Shown one piece after another: positions 1 to 7,344 of a DNA stretch of 64,000 nucleotides. The stretch lies in assembly GCF_022808985.1 (NCBI RefSeq), contig NZ_JAKZFT010000001.1:310001-374000 (forward strand), read 5' to 3'. Each line of letters begins with the position of its first letter. The stretch's first letter is position 1. This DNA comes from Geotalea sp. SG265 (GTDB lineage: Bacteria > Desulfobacterota > Desulfuromonadia > Geobacterales > Geobacteraceae). The position numbers were made by a program, and so were the translations under genes. The notes below the pieces were generated by a model. It was given only the letters and a program-made list of their open reading frames with translations. It made no database searches and was not told the DNA's origin.

Positions 1-89
1 CTTTGACAAAATTGGTCGGGCAGGCAACGCCGCGTAAATCAACTGTCTGCATATATCCTCCGAAAACTTCGAACCTCGAACTTCGAACT

Positions 90-1037
90 TTATTTGCCCA
101 CCTGGGTTGCTATGGCTTGTGGAGGAATGGTTTCAGCAACGACAAAGTCGGGGAATCCGGCCCGCAGGCGGTCGAGCAGCGATTCAGTCCCTTCCTTGAT
201 GATGATGTCACCGATCCGGATGCGCCCGGCGCCGTCCGCCTTCTCCTTGTACCAGGCCAGCACTTCGGTTATAAAATCCACCACCCGATCTTCCGGCAGG
301 AAGGTGGCGAAAAGGGTGCCGACGAGCGGATGACGTCCCCATTTGCCCCCTATCCGGACCGTATAACCTTTCTTGGCGGCCTTCCAAGCTTCGGTGGGGC
401 AGACCTTGACGCAGTCGCCACAGTAGATGCAGGCATCGGGATGGAATTCCGGCTTGCCGTCCGCTCCCAGGGTAATGGCTCCTTCGGCGCAGGACTTGGC
501 GCAGAGACCGCAGCTGATGCATTCGTCTTTATTCAGCTCGGGCCAGATAGCGCCCTGGAAACCCACATCGTTGGTGGCCGACTTCGGGCAGTCGAAGGGG
601 CAGCCGGCAAAGCCGACCTTGAACTTATGGTGACCGGTGGGGGTGCCGAAGAGCTTTTCATCCACCTCAAGGGCAGAACGCTGGGTATCCACGAGACCGT
701 TGGGATTATATTCGCAGCCGCCGCAGGCGGTCGGGACCCTGACCCGTGCGCCGCACGAGGCAACCTTCTGCTCCCCCTCACCTAACTCAGCAACAACGGC
801 ATCGAAATCCTTGAAGTTGATGTTGATCAGCTCGATGGATTGCCGCACGGAGAGGTGGACAAATTCACCGCCGAATTTTTCGGCCACGTCGGCGATTTTC
901 TTCAGCCGGGGAACGGTCATCCGTCCGCCGGGAACCCGCAACCTGACGGTAAAAAGGTCTTTGCCCCGCTCCTTGATGAAACCGCCCGCCTTGAGGTTGC
1001 CCAGATCAATGGTGGTTTTGCCTGTATCGTTTGCCAT
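90..1037 (-). CDS. Siroheme/4Fe-4S sulfite reductase with ferredoxin insert
   Basis: A 315-aa reductase of the nitrite/sulfite reductase 4Fe-4S family, small (AsrC/Fsr-like) type. It probably reduces sulfite to sulfide in the cytoplasm. An N-terminal ferredoxin-like half-domain (about 1-80) is followed by siroheme/Fe-S cysteines C95, C105, C108 and the C146-x3-C150 pair, then by an inserted two-cluster ferredoxin (C173/176/179/183 and C203/206/209/213) and a C-terminal repeat. The start is the inner ATG, 8 bases after GGAG; an ATG 15 bases upstream has no SD. It lies next to hcyD-hcyF-hcyS-metY, so sulfide for homocysteine formation is the likely product. Nitrite as substrate cannot be excluded. 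Confidence 0.85.
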   Translation of the reverse strand: MANDTGKTTIDLGNLKAGGFIKERGKDLFTVRLRVPGGRMTVPRLKKIADVAEKFGGEFVHLSVRQSIELININFKDFDAVVAELGEGEQKVASCGARVRVPTACGGCEYNPNGLVDTQRSALEVDEKLFGTPTGHHKFKVGFAGCPFDCPKSATNDVGFQGAIWPELNKDECISCGLCAKSCAEGAITLGADGKPEFHPDACIYCGDCVKVCPTEAWKAAKKGYTVRIGGKWGRHPLVGTLFATFLPEDRVVDFITEVLAWYKEKADGAGRIRIGDIIIKEGTESLLDRLRAGFPDFVVAETIPPQAIATQVGK

Positions 1038-1073
1038 AATTATCAACTCCATTACTAGGGTTCAGGTGACATT

Positions 1074-1103
1074 ACTTTACACAATTGTCACCAAATTAGT
1101 CAA
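1074..1103 (-). promoter_or_regulatory. Possible sigma70 promoter of the sulfite reductase gene
   Basis: On the minus strand TTGACT is followed after 18 bases by TAAAGT, about 40 bases upstream of the start codon. This suggests the reductase has its own promoter besides any read-through from the metY side. Only the hexamers support the call. Confidence 0.35.
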
Positions 1104-1146
1104 GAAAAAAATCAACATAAAACTACGGCATTAAGATAAAGAATAA

Positions 1147-1545
1147 TCAAACGAGCTCGATTGGCTCTGGTTGAACCTTGTCGCCGCTGATGCGGAAGGA
1201 ATTGACCACCGGCCGTTCCGGCTCGGCCAGAGAGGCAATGACATAGGAAACGTTCGGAGTAAGGGCCAGACGGATATCCTCTTCGGAGGGACGGGCGGGG
1301 GTCTCGGGATGGGAATGGTAGATGGCCAGCATCTCCAAACCCTTGCCGCGCAACTCCTTGATCACGGCGAACTGCTCCTTGGGGTCCATCATGAAGTGCT
1401 CATTGCTCCGGTCGGTATTGGTCATGCGGTAAATGACGGAAATCTCGCCGGCAGTGCCGCCTAGTATGCCGCATACCTCAAGGGGAAAACCCGATTTCGC
1501 ATGGGCAACAATATCATCATGGATAATCTTAGGGATTTTCAGCAT
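1147..1545 (-). CDS. hcyD: JAMM/MPN metalloprotease (HcyD-like)
   Basis: A 132-aa zinc peptidase with an intact JAMM site: E23, H77-S-H79-P, then S87-x2-D90 with the canonical spacing. In Wolinella succinogenes HcyD trims the C-terminal residue of the sulfur carrier HcyS and later releases homocysteine from HcyS-homocysteine. The same role is inferred here because the gene follows hcyF by 12 bases in a metY-hcyS-hcyF-hcyD run. The chosen ATG has AGAGG 8 bases upstream; the longer reading frame would overlap hcyF. Mycobacterial Mec+ (CysO-cysteine peptidase) is a related alternative, but the metY context favours homocysteine. Confidence 0.85.
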   Translation of the reverse strand: MLKIPKIIHDDIVAHAKSGFPLEVCGILGGTAGEISVIYRMTNTDRSNEHFMMDPKEQFAVIKELRGKGLEMLAIYHSHPETPARPSEEDIRLALTPNVSYVIASLAEPERPVVNSFRISGDKVQPEPIELV

Positions 1546-1556
1546 GTCAAAGCCTC

Positions 1557-2366
1557 TTATTTCTCCAGATCGCAAACGTTCAGCGCGTCCAGTTCATCCA
1601 CTACCTGGGTGATGGTCGGGTGGTCGCCGCAGATGGGGCATTTGCCGCTCTTCTTGATGGGTACCTCGCGAAACCTCATGCGTAGCGCGCTGTAGGTGAG
1701 CAGTCGTCCAGTCAGAAGCTCTCCCTTGCCAAGCAGGTACTTGATCGCCTCGGTCGCCTGAATGGTGCCGATCACCCCCGGCAGAACACCGATCACCCCG
1801 GCAGTGGAGCAGGTGGGAATGGCGTCCTTCGGTGGCGGCGTCGGGAAGATGCAGCGGTAGCAGGGTGATTTGCCCGGGTCGATGGTGATGGTCTGGCCGT
1901 CGAACTGGAGGATGCCGCCATGGGAGTAGGGCTTCCCTGCCAGGACGCAGGCATCATTGATAAGAAACTTGGCGGCAAAGTTGTCGGTGCCGTCGATGAC
2001 GAAATCGTAGTCCTTGATGATCTCGCTGATGTTGGCGGCGCTGATCCACTCCTCGTAGGTGTTGACTCGAAGTTCGGGATTGATGGCCAGCATCTTCTCC
2101 TTGGCGGACAGCACCTTGGCGATCCCAACGTCCTTGGTCTGGTGAATGACCTGGCGCTGCAGGTTGGAAAGATCCACCACATCCGCATCGGCGATGCCTA
2201 TAGTACCTACTCCGGCCGCCGCCAGATAGAGGGCAATGGGGGAACCGAGACCGCCGGCGCCGATGATCATTACCTTGCCGTCAAACAGCTTCTTCTGTCC
2301 CTTGCCGCCAACCTCCTTGAGGATGATGTGGCGAGAGTAACGGGCAATCTGGTCTTCCGTAAGCAT
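1557..2366 (-). CDS. hcyF: ThiF/MoeB-type sulfur-carrier adenylyltransferase (HcyF-like)
   Basis: A 269-aa E1-like enzyme that adenylates the C-terminal glycine of a ubiquitin-fold sulfur carrier. Visible are the nucleotide loop GAGGLGS (37-43), the DGTDNF motif (125-130), zinc cysteines C169/C172 and C243/C246, and a C186-S-T-A-G segment at the usual active-site cysteine position. There is no rhodanese domain at the C terminus. The start overlaps the hcyS stop by one base (TGATG), so the two are translationally coupled. MoeB or ThiF in cofactor synthesis are paralogous alternatives, but this context points to homocysteine synthesis. Confidence 0.88.
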   Translation of the reverse strand: MLTEDQIARYSRHIILKEVGGKGQKKLFDGKVMIIGAGGLGSPIALYLAAAGVGTIGIADADVVDLSNLQRQVIHQTKDVGIAKVLSAKEKMLAINPELRVNTYEEWISAANISEIIKDYDFVIDGTDNFAAKFLINDACVLAGKPYSHGGILQFDGQTITIDPGKSPCYRCIFPTPPPKDAIPTCSTAGVIGVLPGVIGTIQATEAIKYLLGKGELLTGRLLTYSALRMRFREVPIKKSGKCPICGDHPTITQVVDELDALNVCDLEK

Positions 2367-2581
2367 CAGCGGCTCCCTCCACCCATGAAATAGAGGAATT
2401 CCACCGTGTCCCCATCCTTGACCAGCGTCTGTGCAAAATTTTCCCGCTCAAGGATGTCGCCGTTAAGTTCCACCGTCACGTAGTCGGGCTGCTCGACCTT
2501 CAACTCCACCAGCAGCGCGTTCACGTCCAGGCTGTCCTTGCCCTCTACGATTGCCCCTTTACCGTTAACCGTCAGATTCAT
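2366..2581 (-). CDS. hcyS: ThiS/MoaD-like sulfur carrier with C-terminal tail (HcyS-like)
   Basis: A 71-aa beta-grasp sulfur carrier. Carriers of this family form a thiocarboxylate on a terminal Gly-Gly. Here the end reads FMGGGSR, so residues follow the usable diglycine and must be removed first. This parallels HcyS-Ala of Wolinella, which HcyD trims. GGAG lies 8 bases before the ATG. It sits between metY and hcyF, and the operon also supplies the trimming protease. Thiamine or molybdopterin carriers would normally end in GG, so this is not a plain ThiS/MoaD. Confidence 0.87.
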   Translation of the reverse strand: MNLTVNGKGAIVEGKDSLDVNALLVELKVEQPDYVTVELNGDILERENFAQTLVKDGDTVEFLYFMGGGSR

Positions 2582-2596
2582 TCTTTTATCTCCTTC

Positions 2597-3850
2597 TTAC
2601 AATTGTTCCAAGGATAGCCGAAAATCCTCGATGATGTCATTGATGTTTTCTATACCGGTCGAAACCCTTATCAGTTCTTCGCCGACCCCCATGAGCCTCT
2701 TCTCCTCCGGGCCAAAATCTGCACAAATTGTACTTGCCGGGTGGATGACCAGGGTTTTGGCGTCGCCGATGTTGGCCAGGTTGCGGGCCAGTTTTACGCC
2801 GTTGATGAAGCGGAAGGCAGCGGTTTTGTCTGCCAGGCCGAAGGTGAGGACGCCGCCGAATTTATCACCATACAACCGTTTCGCCACCTGATGGTAGGCA
2901 TTGTCTGTCAGCCCGGGGTAGTTCACCCAGGCAACCTGCGGCTGCCCCTGGAGGAACCGGGCCAGTTGCAGGGCGTTGCTGCAGTGGCGTTCCATGCGCA
3001 AGGCGAGGGTCTCGATCCCTTCCGACAGGAGGAACGAGTTCATCGGCGCAGGACAAGCGCCAAAGTCCTTGTGAATCAGTTTTCTTACCCGTGCTGTGAA
3101 GGCAAAGCCCCGGTATTTCTTGAAAAACTGCTCGAAGTGTGGGAACTTCGGGCTCTGCCAGTTGAACCGTCCCATATCGACAATGGCACCACCGATGGCG
3201 CTGCCGGTGCCGTTGATGAATTTGCTCGTGGAGTGGACGACGATATCCGCGCCCAAAGCCTTCCCCGTCGCCAGATATGGAGTCGTCACGGTCGCATCGA
3301 CCATCAGCGGCACCCCCCCTTCCCGTGCCAGCTGAGCTACGGCGGGAATATCGGGCACGTCCATCTTGGGATTACCGATGGTTTCCAGGAAGATGAGGCG
3401 GGTTTTGTCGTTGATCCCCTCCTTTACCGCCGCAAGATCGGTGGGATCCACGAACCTGGCAGTAATGCCGTACGAGGAGAGGGTGTCGCGAAAGAGGGAA
3501 AAGGTGCCGCCAAAGAGAGACGATGAAGAAAGAATCTCGTCCCCCGTCCGGACGATGGCCATAACCGCCGTAGTAATGGCTGCCATCCCCGAAGCGGTGG
3601 CAATTGCCGATTGCCCCCCCTCCAGAATGGCCAGTCTCTTCTCAAGGCTTTCCGTGGTGGGATTGCCAACCCTGGTGTAGACCTGGCCGATCTTGCGCCC
3701 GCGAAAGATGTCTTCCAGCTCCTCGGCGGTGGCATGGGCGAAGGATGATGATTGTACTATGGGCACGGTTGTCGCCCCGGCCGGTCCCGGCTCCAGCCCG
3801 CCATGAATCAGCAGCGTTTCAAAACTGTATGTTCTGGATATATCTACCAT
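2597..3850 (-). CDS. metY: O-acetylhomoserine sulfhydrylase (Cys/Met metabolism PLP enzyme)
   Basis: A 417-aa cytosolic PLP enzyme of the Cys/Met metabolism family that makes homocysteine from O-acetylhomoserine. The PLP lysine lies in the VVHSTSK motif near residue 205, and the N-terminal segment (YSFETLLIHGGLEPGPAGATT) is typical of MetY. In a thiocarboxylate-dependent pathway the sulfur donor would be HcyS-COSH rather than free sulfide. It is the first gene after a SAM-I riboswitch and lies 15 bases upstream of hcyS. AGGGGA precedes the ATG. Confidence 0.93.
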   Translation of the reverse strand: MVDISRTYSFETLLIHGGLEPGPAGATTVPIVQSSSFAHATAEELEDIFRGRKIGQVYTRVGNPTTESLEKRLAILEGGQSAIATASGMAAITTAVMAIVRTGDEILSSSSLFGGTFSLFRDTLSSYGITARFVDPTDLAAVKEGINDKTRLIFLETIGNPKMDVPDIPAVAQLAREGGVPLMVDATVTTPYLATGKALGADIVVHSTSKFINGTGSAIGGAIVDMGRFNWQSPKFPHFEQFFKKYRGFAFTARVRKLIHKDFGACPAPMNSFLLSEGIETLALRMERHCSNALQLARFLQGQPQVAWVNYPGLTDNAYHQVAKRLYGDKFGGVLTFGLADKTAAFRFINGVKLARNLANIGDAKTLVIHPASTICADFGPEEKRLMGVGEELIRVSTGIENINDIIEDFRLSLEQL

Positions 3851-3864
3851 AATTGTTCCCCTTA

Positions 3865-3895
3865 CAAAAAAAGCCCCTCTTTTTCAGCAGGGGCT
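3865..3895 (-). terminator. Intrinsic terminator / expression platform of the metY riboswitch
   Basis: On the minus strand AGCCCCTGCTGAAAAAGAGGGGCT forms a hairpin followed by seven T residues, about 15 bases before metY. Its place between the SAM-I aptamer and the gene fits transcriptional attenuation when SAM is bound. Confidence 0.9.
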
Positions 3896-3919
3896 CCGAA
3901 CGAATTCGTCAAGCACCCA

Positions 3920-4028
3920 CCTCATCTTTGCCTGTTATCACAGGCAGGAATTAGCACCCATTGCGGAACAAATCTGCACAGGTTGCTGTGGTTTCTCAGG
4001 GCCTTTCCCTCCACCACTCTTGATAAAG
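3920..4028 (-). promoter_or_regulatory. SAM-I (S-box) riboswitch aptamer
   Basis: Read on the minus strand, the element starts CTTTATCAAGAGTGG and contains the conserved GGAGGGAAAGGCCC, GAAACC, GCAACC, GGTGCTAATTCC and GATAACAGG blocks of the S-box aptamer. The outer P1 helix can be paired over seven positions (CTTTATC with GATGAGG). High SAM should stabilise the downstream terminator and shut off metY-hcyS-hcyF-hcyD. Confidence 0.95.
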
Positions 4029-4170
4029 AAGGTCATTTTGTTTAGCAGGAATCTACTTTACTTTAATAATCTTGTAAAGTTAATTTTACACAATACTGTA
4101 CTTTTTTACTAACAAATGAGGCCCGCCGCTTTGATTATTCACCAGCCACACAGTCAACTTTATCGAGATA
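4029..4170. other. AT-rich gap between the metY leader and rpoH
   Basis: This stretch lies upstream of the SAM riboswitch and downstream of rpoH. It must hold the metY promoter. The sequence is AT-rich, but no clear pair of hexamers stands out and no coding sequence is visible. Confidence 0.5.
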
Positions 4171-4203
4171 AAAAAAGGCGACCCTTAGAACAAGAGATCG
4201 CCT
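4171..4203 (-). terminator. Intrinsic terminator of rpoH
   Basis: On the minus strand AGGCGATC and GGTCGCCT can pair, and a run of seven T residues follows, about 25 bases after the rpoH stop codon. Confidence 0.8.
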
Positions 4204-4228
4204 GAATTGGTTGAAAACTTTAAAGTAA

Positions 4229-5080
4229 TTATACGGATTGGGTCACCAGGGGAAGCAGGGCCTGCTTCATTTTTTTCAAGGCACCTTCCTCGATCTGCCG
4301 AACCCGTTCCCGGGAAATGGAGAAATGGTCGGCAATCTCCTGCAGGGTCAGGGGCGTTTCGGCGGCAACTCGTTGTTCGATGACGTAACGCTCTTTCTCG
4401 TTGAGGCGGGTAAGGGCTGAAGCGACGTTTTTTTCCAGCATGGCCGTCTCCTGGGCTTCGGCAAGCAGTTCCTCCTGGTTGCGGCGATCGTCCGGGAGGC
4501 TCTCCAGCAGGGTCAGCCCTTCCCCGGAAACCACCTCCGCGTCCAGAAAGCAGTCACCCCGCATCCGCTGGTTCATTTCCGCCACTTCCGATTCCTTCAC
4601 ATCCAGCACTTCCGCCGTGGCCTGAAAATCTTCGCTGCCGCCGGTCATGTTCCTGATGGCGTTCTTGGCCTGGTTCAGTTTAAAGAAGAGCTTCCTTTGG
4701 GCCTGGGTCGTCCCTATTTTCAGCAGGCTCCAGGCGGAAATGATGTGGTTCTGGATGTAGGCCCTGATCCACCAGACCGCATAGGAAATGAGGCGGAATC
4801 CCTTGTATGGATTGAATTTCCGCACCGCCATCATCAGGCCCACGTTCCCTTCCTGGATAAGATCAAGCATTTTCATGCCGTAAGAGCGATATTCACCGGC
4901 AATTTTCACGACGAAGCGGAGATTCGACGTTATCAGCTTGTGGGCAGCCTCCAGATCCTTATCTTCATAGAACCTGACTGCGCACTCGTGCTCCTCTTCG
5001 GGGGATAGAATGGGAAACCGCTTTATTTCCGCCAGGTAAAGGCTCAAGTTATCTACGACAACAGGCATTGAATAGTTCAC
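4229..5080 (-). CDS. rpoH: Heat-shock sigma factor RpoH (sigma32)
   Basis: A 283-aa sigma70-family factor with regions 1.2, 2 and 4. Region 2 carries DLIQEGNVGLMMAVRKF and the WWIRAYIQ segment. QRKLFFKL (about 128-135) matches the RpoH box. Region 4 has the helix-turn-helix LQEIADHFSISRERVRQIE near the C terminus. It directs RNA polymerase to heat-shock genes such as clpB, which is in this window. The gene is monocistronic, with its own terminator and a perfect CIRCE element about 30 bases upstream, so HrcA probably represses it. Confidence 0.95.
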   Translation of the reverse strand: MNYSMPVVVDNLSLYLAEIKRFPILSPEEEHECAVRFYEDKDLEAAHKLITSNLRFVVKIAGEYRSYGMKMLDLIQEGNVGLMMAVRKFNPYKGFRLISYAVWWIRAYIQNHIISAWSLLKIGTTQAQRKLFFKLNQAKNAIRNMTGGSEDFQATAEVLDVKESEVAEMNQRMRGDCFLDAEVVSGEGLTLLESLPDDRRNQEELLAEAQETAMLEKNVASALTRLNEKERYVIEQRVAAETPLTLQEIADHFSISRERVRQIEEGALKKMKQALLPLVTQSV

Positions 5081-5111
5081 GTTCGATCCTCCTCAATCCA
5101 GCGACCTGCTT

Positions 5112-5138
5112 TTAGCACTCTAACAAACCGAGTGCTAA
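5112..5138. promoter_or_regulatory. CIRCE operator (HrcA binding site)
   Basis: TTAGCACTC, nine bases, GAGTGCTAA: both arms match the consensus exactly. It lies 31 bases upstream of the rpoH start. HrcA is the known repressor acting at CIRCE; this places the heat-shock sigma factor under HrcA control. Confidence 0.96.
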
Positions 5139-5318
5139 TAATTTAGCAACAGCCAGTACAAAAATCAATAGGCAAAGTTTATAAAAACCAGCCGGAAAAC
5201 CGAAGTGATGACCATAGGGGAAAGGCGCTAAAAACCTTGCCCGCCAATGGCATATGTGATACATGATTAAAAACATGAATAACGACGCATGGCGCCGGAA
5301 AACCGGAGGTTCAAGCAG

Positions 5319-6392
5319 ATGGAAATCAAGAAAGTTGCTCTTCCCGAAGAGAAAAGAAAAGCGAAAGTAGAAGACGAGTCGAAGCTTGGTTTCGGCAAGA
5401 TTTTCACCGACCGCATGCTCATGGTAGAATGGAAAAGCGGCAAAGGATGGGTCGATGCCCGCATCGAGCCTTACGCCCCCTTTGTCCTCGACCCGTCATG
5501 CGTGGTCTTTCATTATGCACAGGAAATCTTTGAGGGACTGAAGGCCTATCGCTGGTCCGACGGCAGCATCGCTCTCTTTCGCCCGGAAATGAACGCCCGG
5601 CGTTTCAATGTCTCAGCGGATCGGCTCTGCATGCCCCAGGTCCCGGAGGAGCTGTTCCTGCAAGGGATCAAAGAACTGGTCCAGCTGGAAAAGGACTGGG
5701 TGCCTTCCGCCGAAGGAACTTCCCTCTACATCAGGCCGGCCATGATCGCCGTAGAACCGATGCTGGGCGTCCATCCCTCCGATCACTATTATTTCTTCGT
5801 CATTCTCTCGCCGGTGGGCGCCTATTATGCCTCCGGCTTCAATCCCATAAAACTGCTGGTGGAGGACCGCTATGTCCGGGCAACGCCGGGGGGCACGGGT
5901 GAAGCAAAAACCGGCGGCAACTATGCCAGTTCCCTTAAAGCGGGACTGGAAGCAAAGAAAAAGGGTTACGACCAGGTACTGTGGCTGGACGGCGTTCACA
6001 AGCGCTATATCGAGGAAGTGGGCGCCATGAACATGCTCTTCGCCTATGAAGACCGTATCGTCACCGCCCCGCTGGACGGCTCGATCCTCCACGGCATCAC
6101 CCGCGACTCGGTGCTTACCCTGGCAAAATCCATGGGGATCAAGGTTGAAGAGCGCAAGATAGACGTGGTGGAGTTGATGAACGATATCCGCTCCGGCAAG
6201 GTGAAGGAAGCGTTCGGCAGCGGCACCGCCGCAGTCGTCACCCCGGTCGGCACCATCAGCTACAAGAACGAACAACTGACCGTCGATGACGGTAAGGTGG
6301 GTAAACTGACCCAGAAACTTTACGATACCCTGTCTGGCATTCAAATGGGTAAGATTACCGACAGCTTCGGCTGGATTCAGAAGATAGTGTAG
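5319..6392 (+). CDS. ilvE: Branched-chain amino acid aminotransferase
   Basis: A 357-aa class IV PLP aminotransferase (BCAT group II length) that exchanges the amino group between Leu/Ile/Val and 2-oxoglutarate. The QEIFEGLKAYRW segment, the GGNYASSLKAG motif with the PLP lysine, and the EVGAMNMLF motif are visible. The inner ATG is preceded by GGAGG at 9 bases; an upstream in-frame ATG at 5289 has no SD. It is not linked to other ilv genes here. Confidence 0.94.
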   Translation: MEIKKVALPEEKRKAKVEDESKLGFGKIFTDRMLMVEWKSGKGWVDARIEPYAPFVLDPSCVVFHYAQEIFEGLKAYRWSDGSIALFRPEMNARRFNVSADRLCMPQVPEELFLQGIKELVQLEKDWVPSAEGTSLYIRPAMIAVEPMLGVHPSDHYYFFVILSPVGAYYASGFNPIKLLVEDRYVRATPGGTGEAKTGGNYASSLKAGLEAKKKGYDQVLWLDGVHKRYIEEVGAMNMLFAYEDRIVTAPLDGSILHGITRDSVLTLAKSMGIKVEERKIDVVELMNDIRSGKVKEAFGSGTAAVVTPVGTISYKNEQLTVDDGKVGKLTQKLYDTLSGIQMGKITDSFGWIQKIV

Positions 6393-6445
6393 GTGCACCA
6401 ATCCCGTGGCCCGTAAGGGCCGCGGGACTTCCCCCAGGTGGGACC

Positions 6446-6607
6446 ATGAAAGAACGCCCCGCAGCAAATACGCTCTGCCTCTCCTGCCGCCGCACGTGCA
6501 AACAGCCGGCCGCAGTGCTCATTGCCGCCTGCCCCCGCTATTATGCCGGCCCGAAGATCAAGCGCTGCACTTGGAAACAGCTGGAACTGACGCTGGAACC
6601 GAAGTGA
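6446..6607 (+). CDS. Small cysteine-rich protein, 53 aa, unrecognised
   Basis: A 53-aa basic protein with five cysteines (C11, C14, C18, C29, C41), beginning MKERPAANTLCLSCRRTC and ending EPK. An SD-like AGGTGG lies 4 bases before the ATG. Its TGA overlaps a GTG start for the next gene (GTGA), a typical coupling arrangement, and the gene begins 54 bases after ilvE. The C-x2-C-x3-C pattern could bind a metal. I do not recognise the family. A competing longer frame through the same DNA (6406 onward) lacks an SD and reads as low-complexity out-of-frame sequence. Confidence 0.6.
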   Translation: MKERPAANTLCLSCRRTCKQPAAVLIAACPRYYAGPKIKRCTWKQLELTLEPK

Positions 6608-6804
6608 TTCCGTCTCCCCCCATCATAGACACAAAAAAATGCACCGGCTGCGGTCGCTGCGTTGCTGCCTGTCCCCACCACCTCATCACGTTGGAGGTGG
6701 CAGGATACAGGAAACACGCAGTGCGACACGATCCAAGCCGGTGCCGGGACTGCCGTGCCTGTGCCGTCTGTCCGGTACAGGCCATGTGGTTCGGGAAACA
6801 CTAG
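6604..6804 (+). CDS. Small 4Fe-4S ferredoxin, 66 aa
   Basis: A 66-aa protein starting at GTG, giving MIPSPPIIDTKKCTGCGRC. The first motif C13-x2-C-x2-C-x3-C-P is a standard 4Fe-4S ligand set. The second (SRCRDCRACAVCP) has C-x2-C-x2-C-x2-C-P, one residue short of the usual last spacing. It is translationally coupled to the 53-aa Cys-rich protein by a 4-base overlap, so the two may act together in electron transfer or metal handling. Confidence 0.75.
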   Translation: MIPSPPIIDTKKCTGCGRCVAACPHHLITLEVAGYRKHAVRHDPSRCRDCRACAVCPVQAMWFGKH

Positions 6805-6816
6805 CCACTGTCTGAA

Positions 6817-7071
6817 TCAGAGATGTTCCCAAGCCCCTTTTCTGTAATTTTTCGCCCTTGCCACAGGGGTTACCACCGCCCTGGCCACCACCACCGGCTT
6901 CACCTCCGGGGTGGGCTCTTCAGCCATCGGGTCAGGCTGTTTATATGCAGCCATTTCGGCATTGATCCCCTCGCTGCGCAGTTCATTCATTGCCGCCGCG
7001 CCAATGATGCGTAATTCGCTGCAACCAGTCAGGCAAACCACAGTCAATAACAGAAGAAAAATATGTCTCAT
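6817..7071 (-). CDS. Small putative lipoprotein, 84 aa
   Basis: An 84-aa protein with a hydrophobic signal (MRHIFLLLLTVVCLTGC) ending in an LTGC lipobox, so Cys16 is the likely lipidation site. The rest is polar, with a Pro/Glu-rich middle and a basic end. AGGAGG precedes the ATG by 7 bases. No family is recognised. It converges on the ferredoxin gene, 12 bases between stops. Confidence 0.75.
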   Translation of the reverse strand: MRHIFLLLLTVVCLTGCSELRIIGAAAMNELRSEGINAEMAAYKQPDPMAEEPTPEVKPVVVARAVVTPVARAKNYRKGAWEHL

Positions 7072-7283
7072 GGTGCACCTCCTGGACTTTTACCATCTTT
7101 CTACCAGATGCATGCCAATGGGATATTTTCCTAACCTTGCTTAATTACTGAAGATTTATACCCCGCCCCTTTCCGGCCGCTGTCCGCTCCCTGAACAGAA
7201 AATCCCTCACTACTCAACATCCCTTGCCAGTTGCGGCATTGCAAAATTTGAACAGCTAGGCAAAAGATGAACAGTGTGCTCAC

Positions 7284-7314
7284 CTTGACAGGGGATAGGG
7301 GGCTCCTTATCATT
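7284..7314 (+). promoter_or_regulatory. Possible sigma32-type promoter of clpB
   Basis: CTTGACA, 14 bases, then CCTTATCAT resembles the heat-shock consensus CTTGAAA-N13/14-CCCCATNT, about 30 bases upstream of the clpB start. The -35 is good and the -10 is partial. Confidence 0.4.
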
Positions 7315-7344
7315 TCATTATGATTGTTTGAGAAGGAGAAAAGC

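Noticed and set aside
3-785. Long plus-strand open frame opposite the sulfite reductase gene
   Set aside because: It lacks an SD, its protein has no recognisable motif, and the minus-strand reductase with its Fe-S motifs explains the same DNA.
6406-6804. A single 132-aa ferredoxin starting at 6406
   Set aside because: The first 66 codons have no SD and look like out-of-frame translation. Two coupled ORFs in different frames explain the region better.
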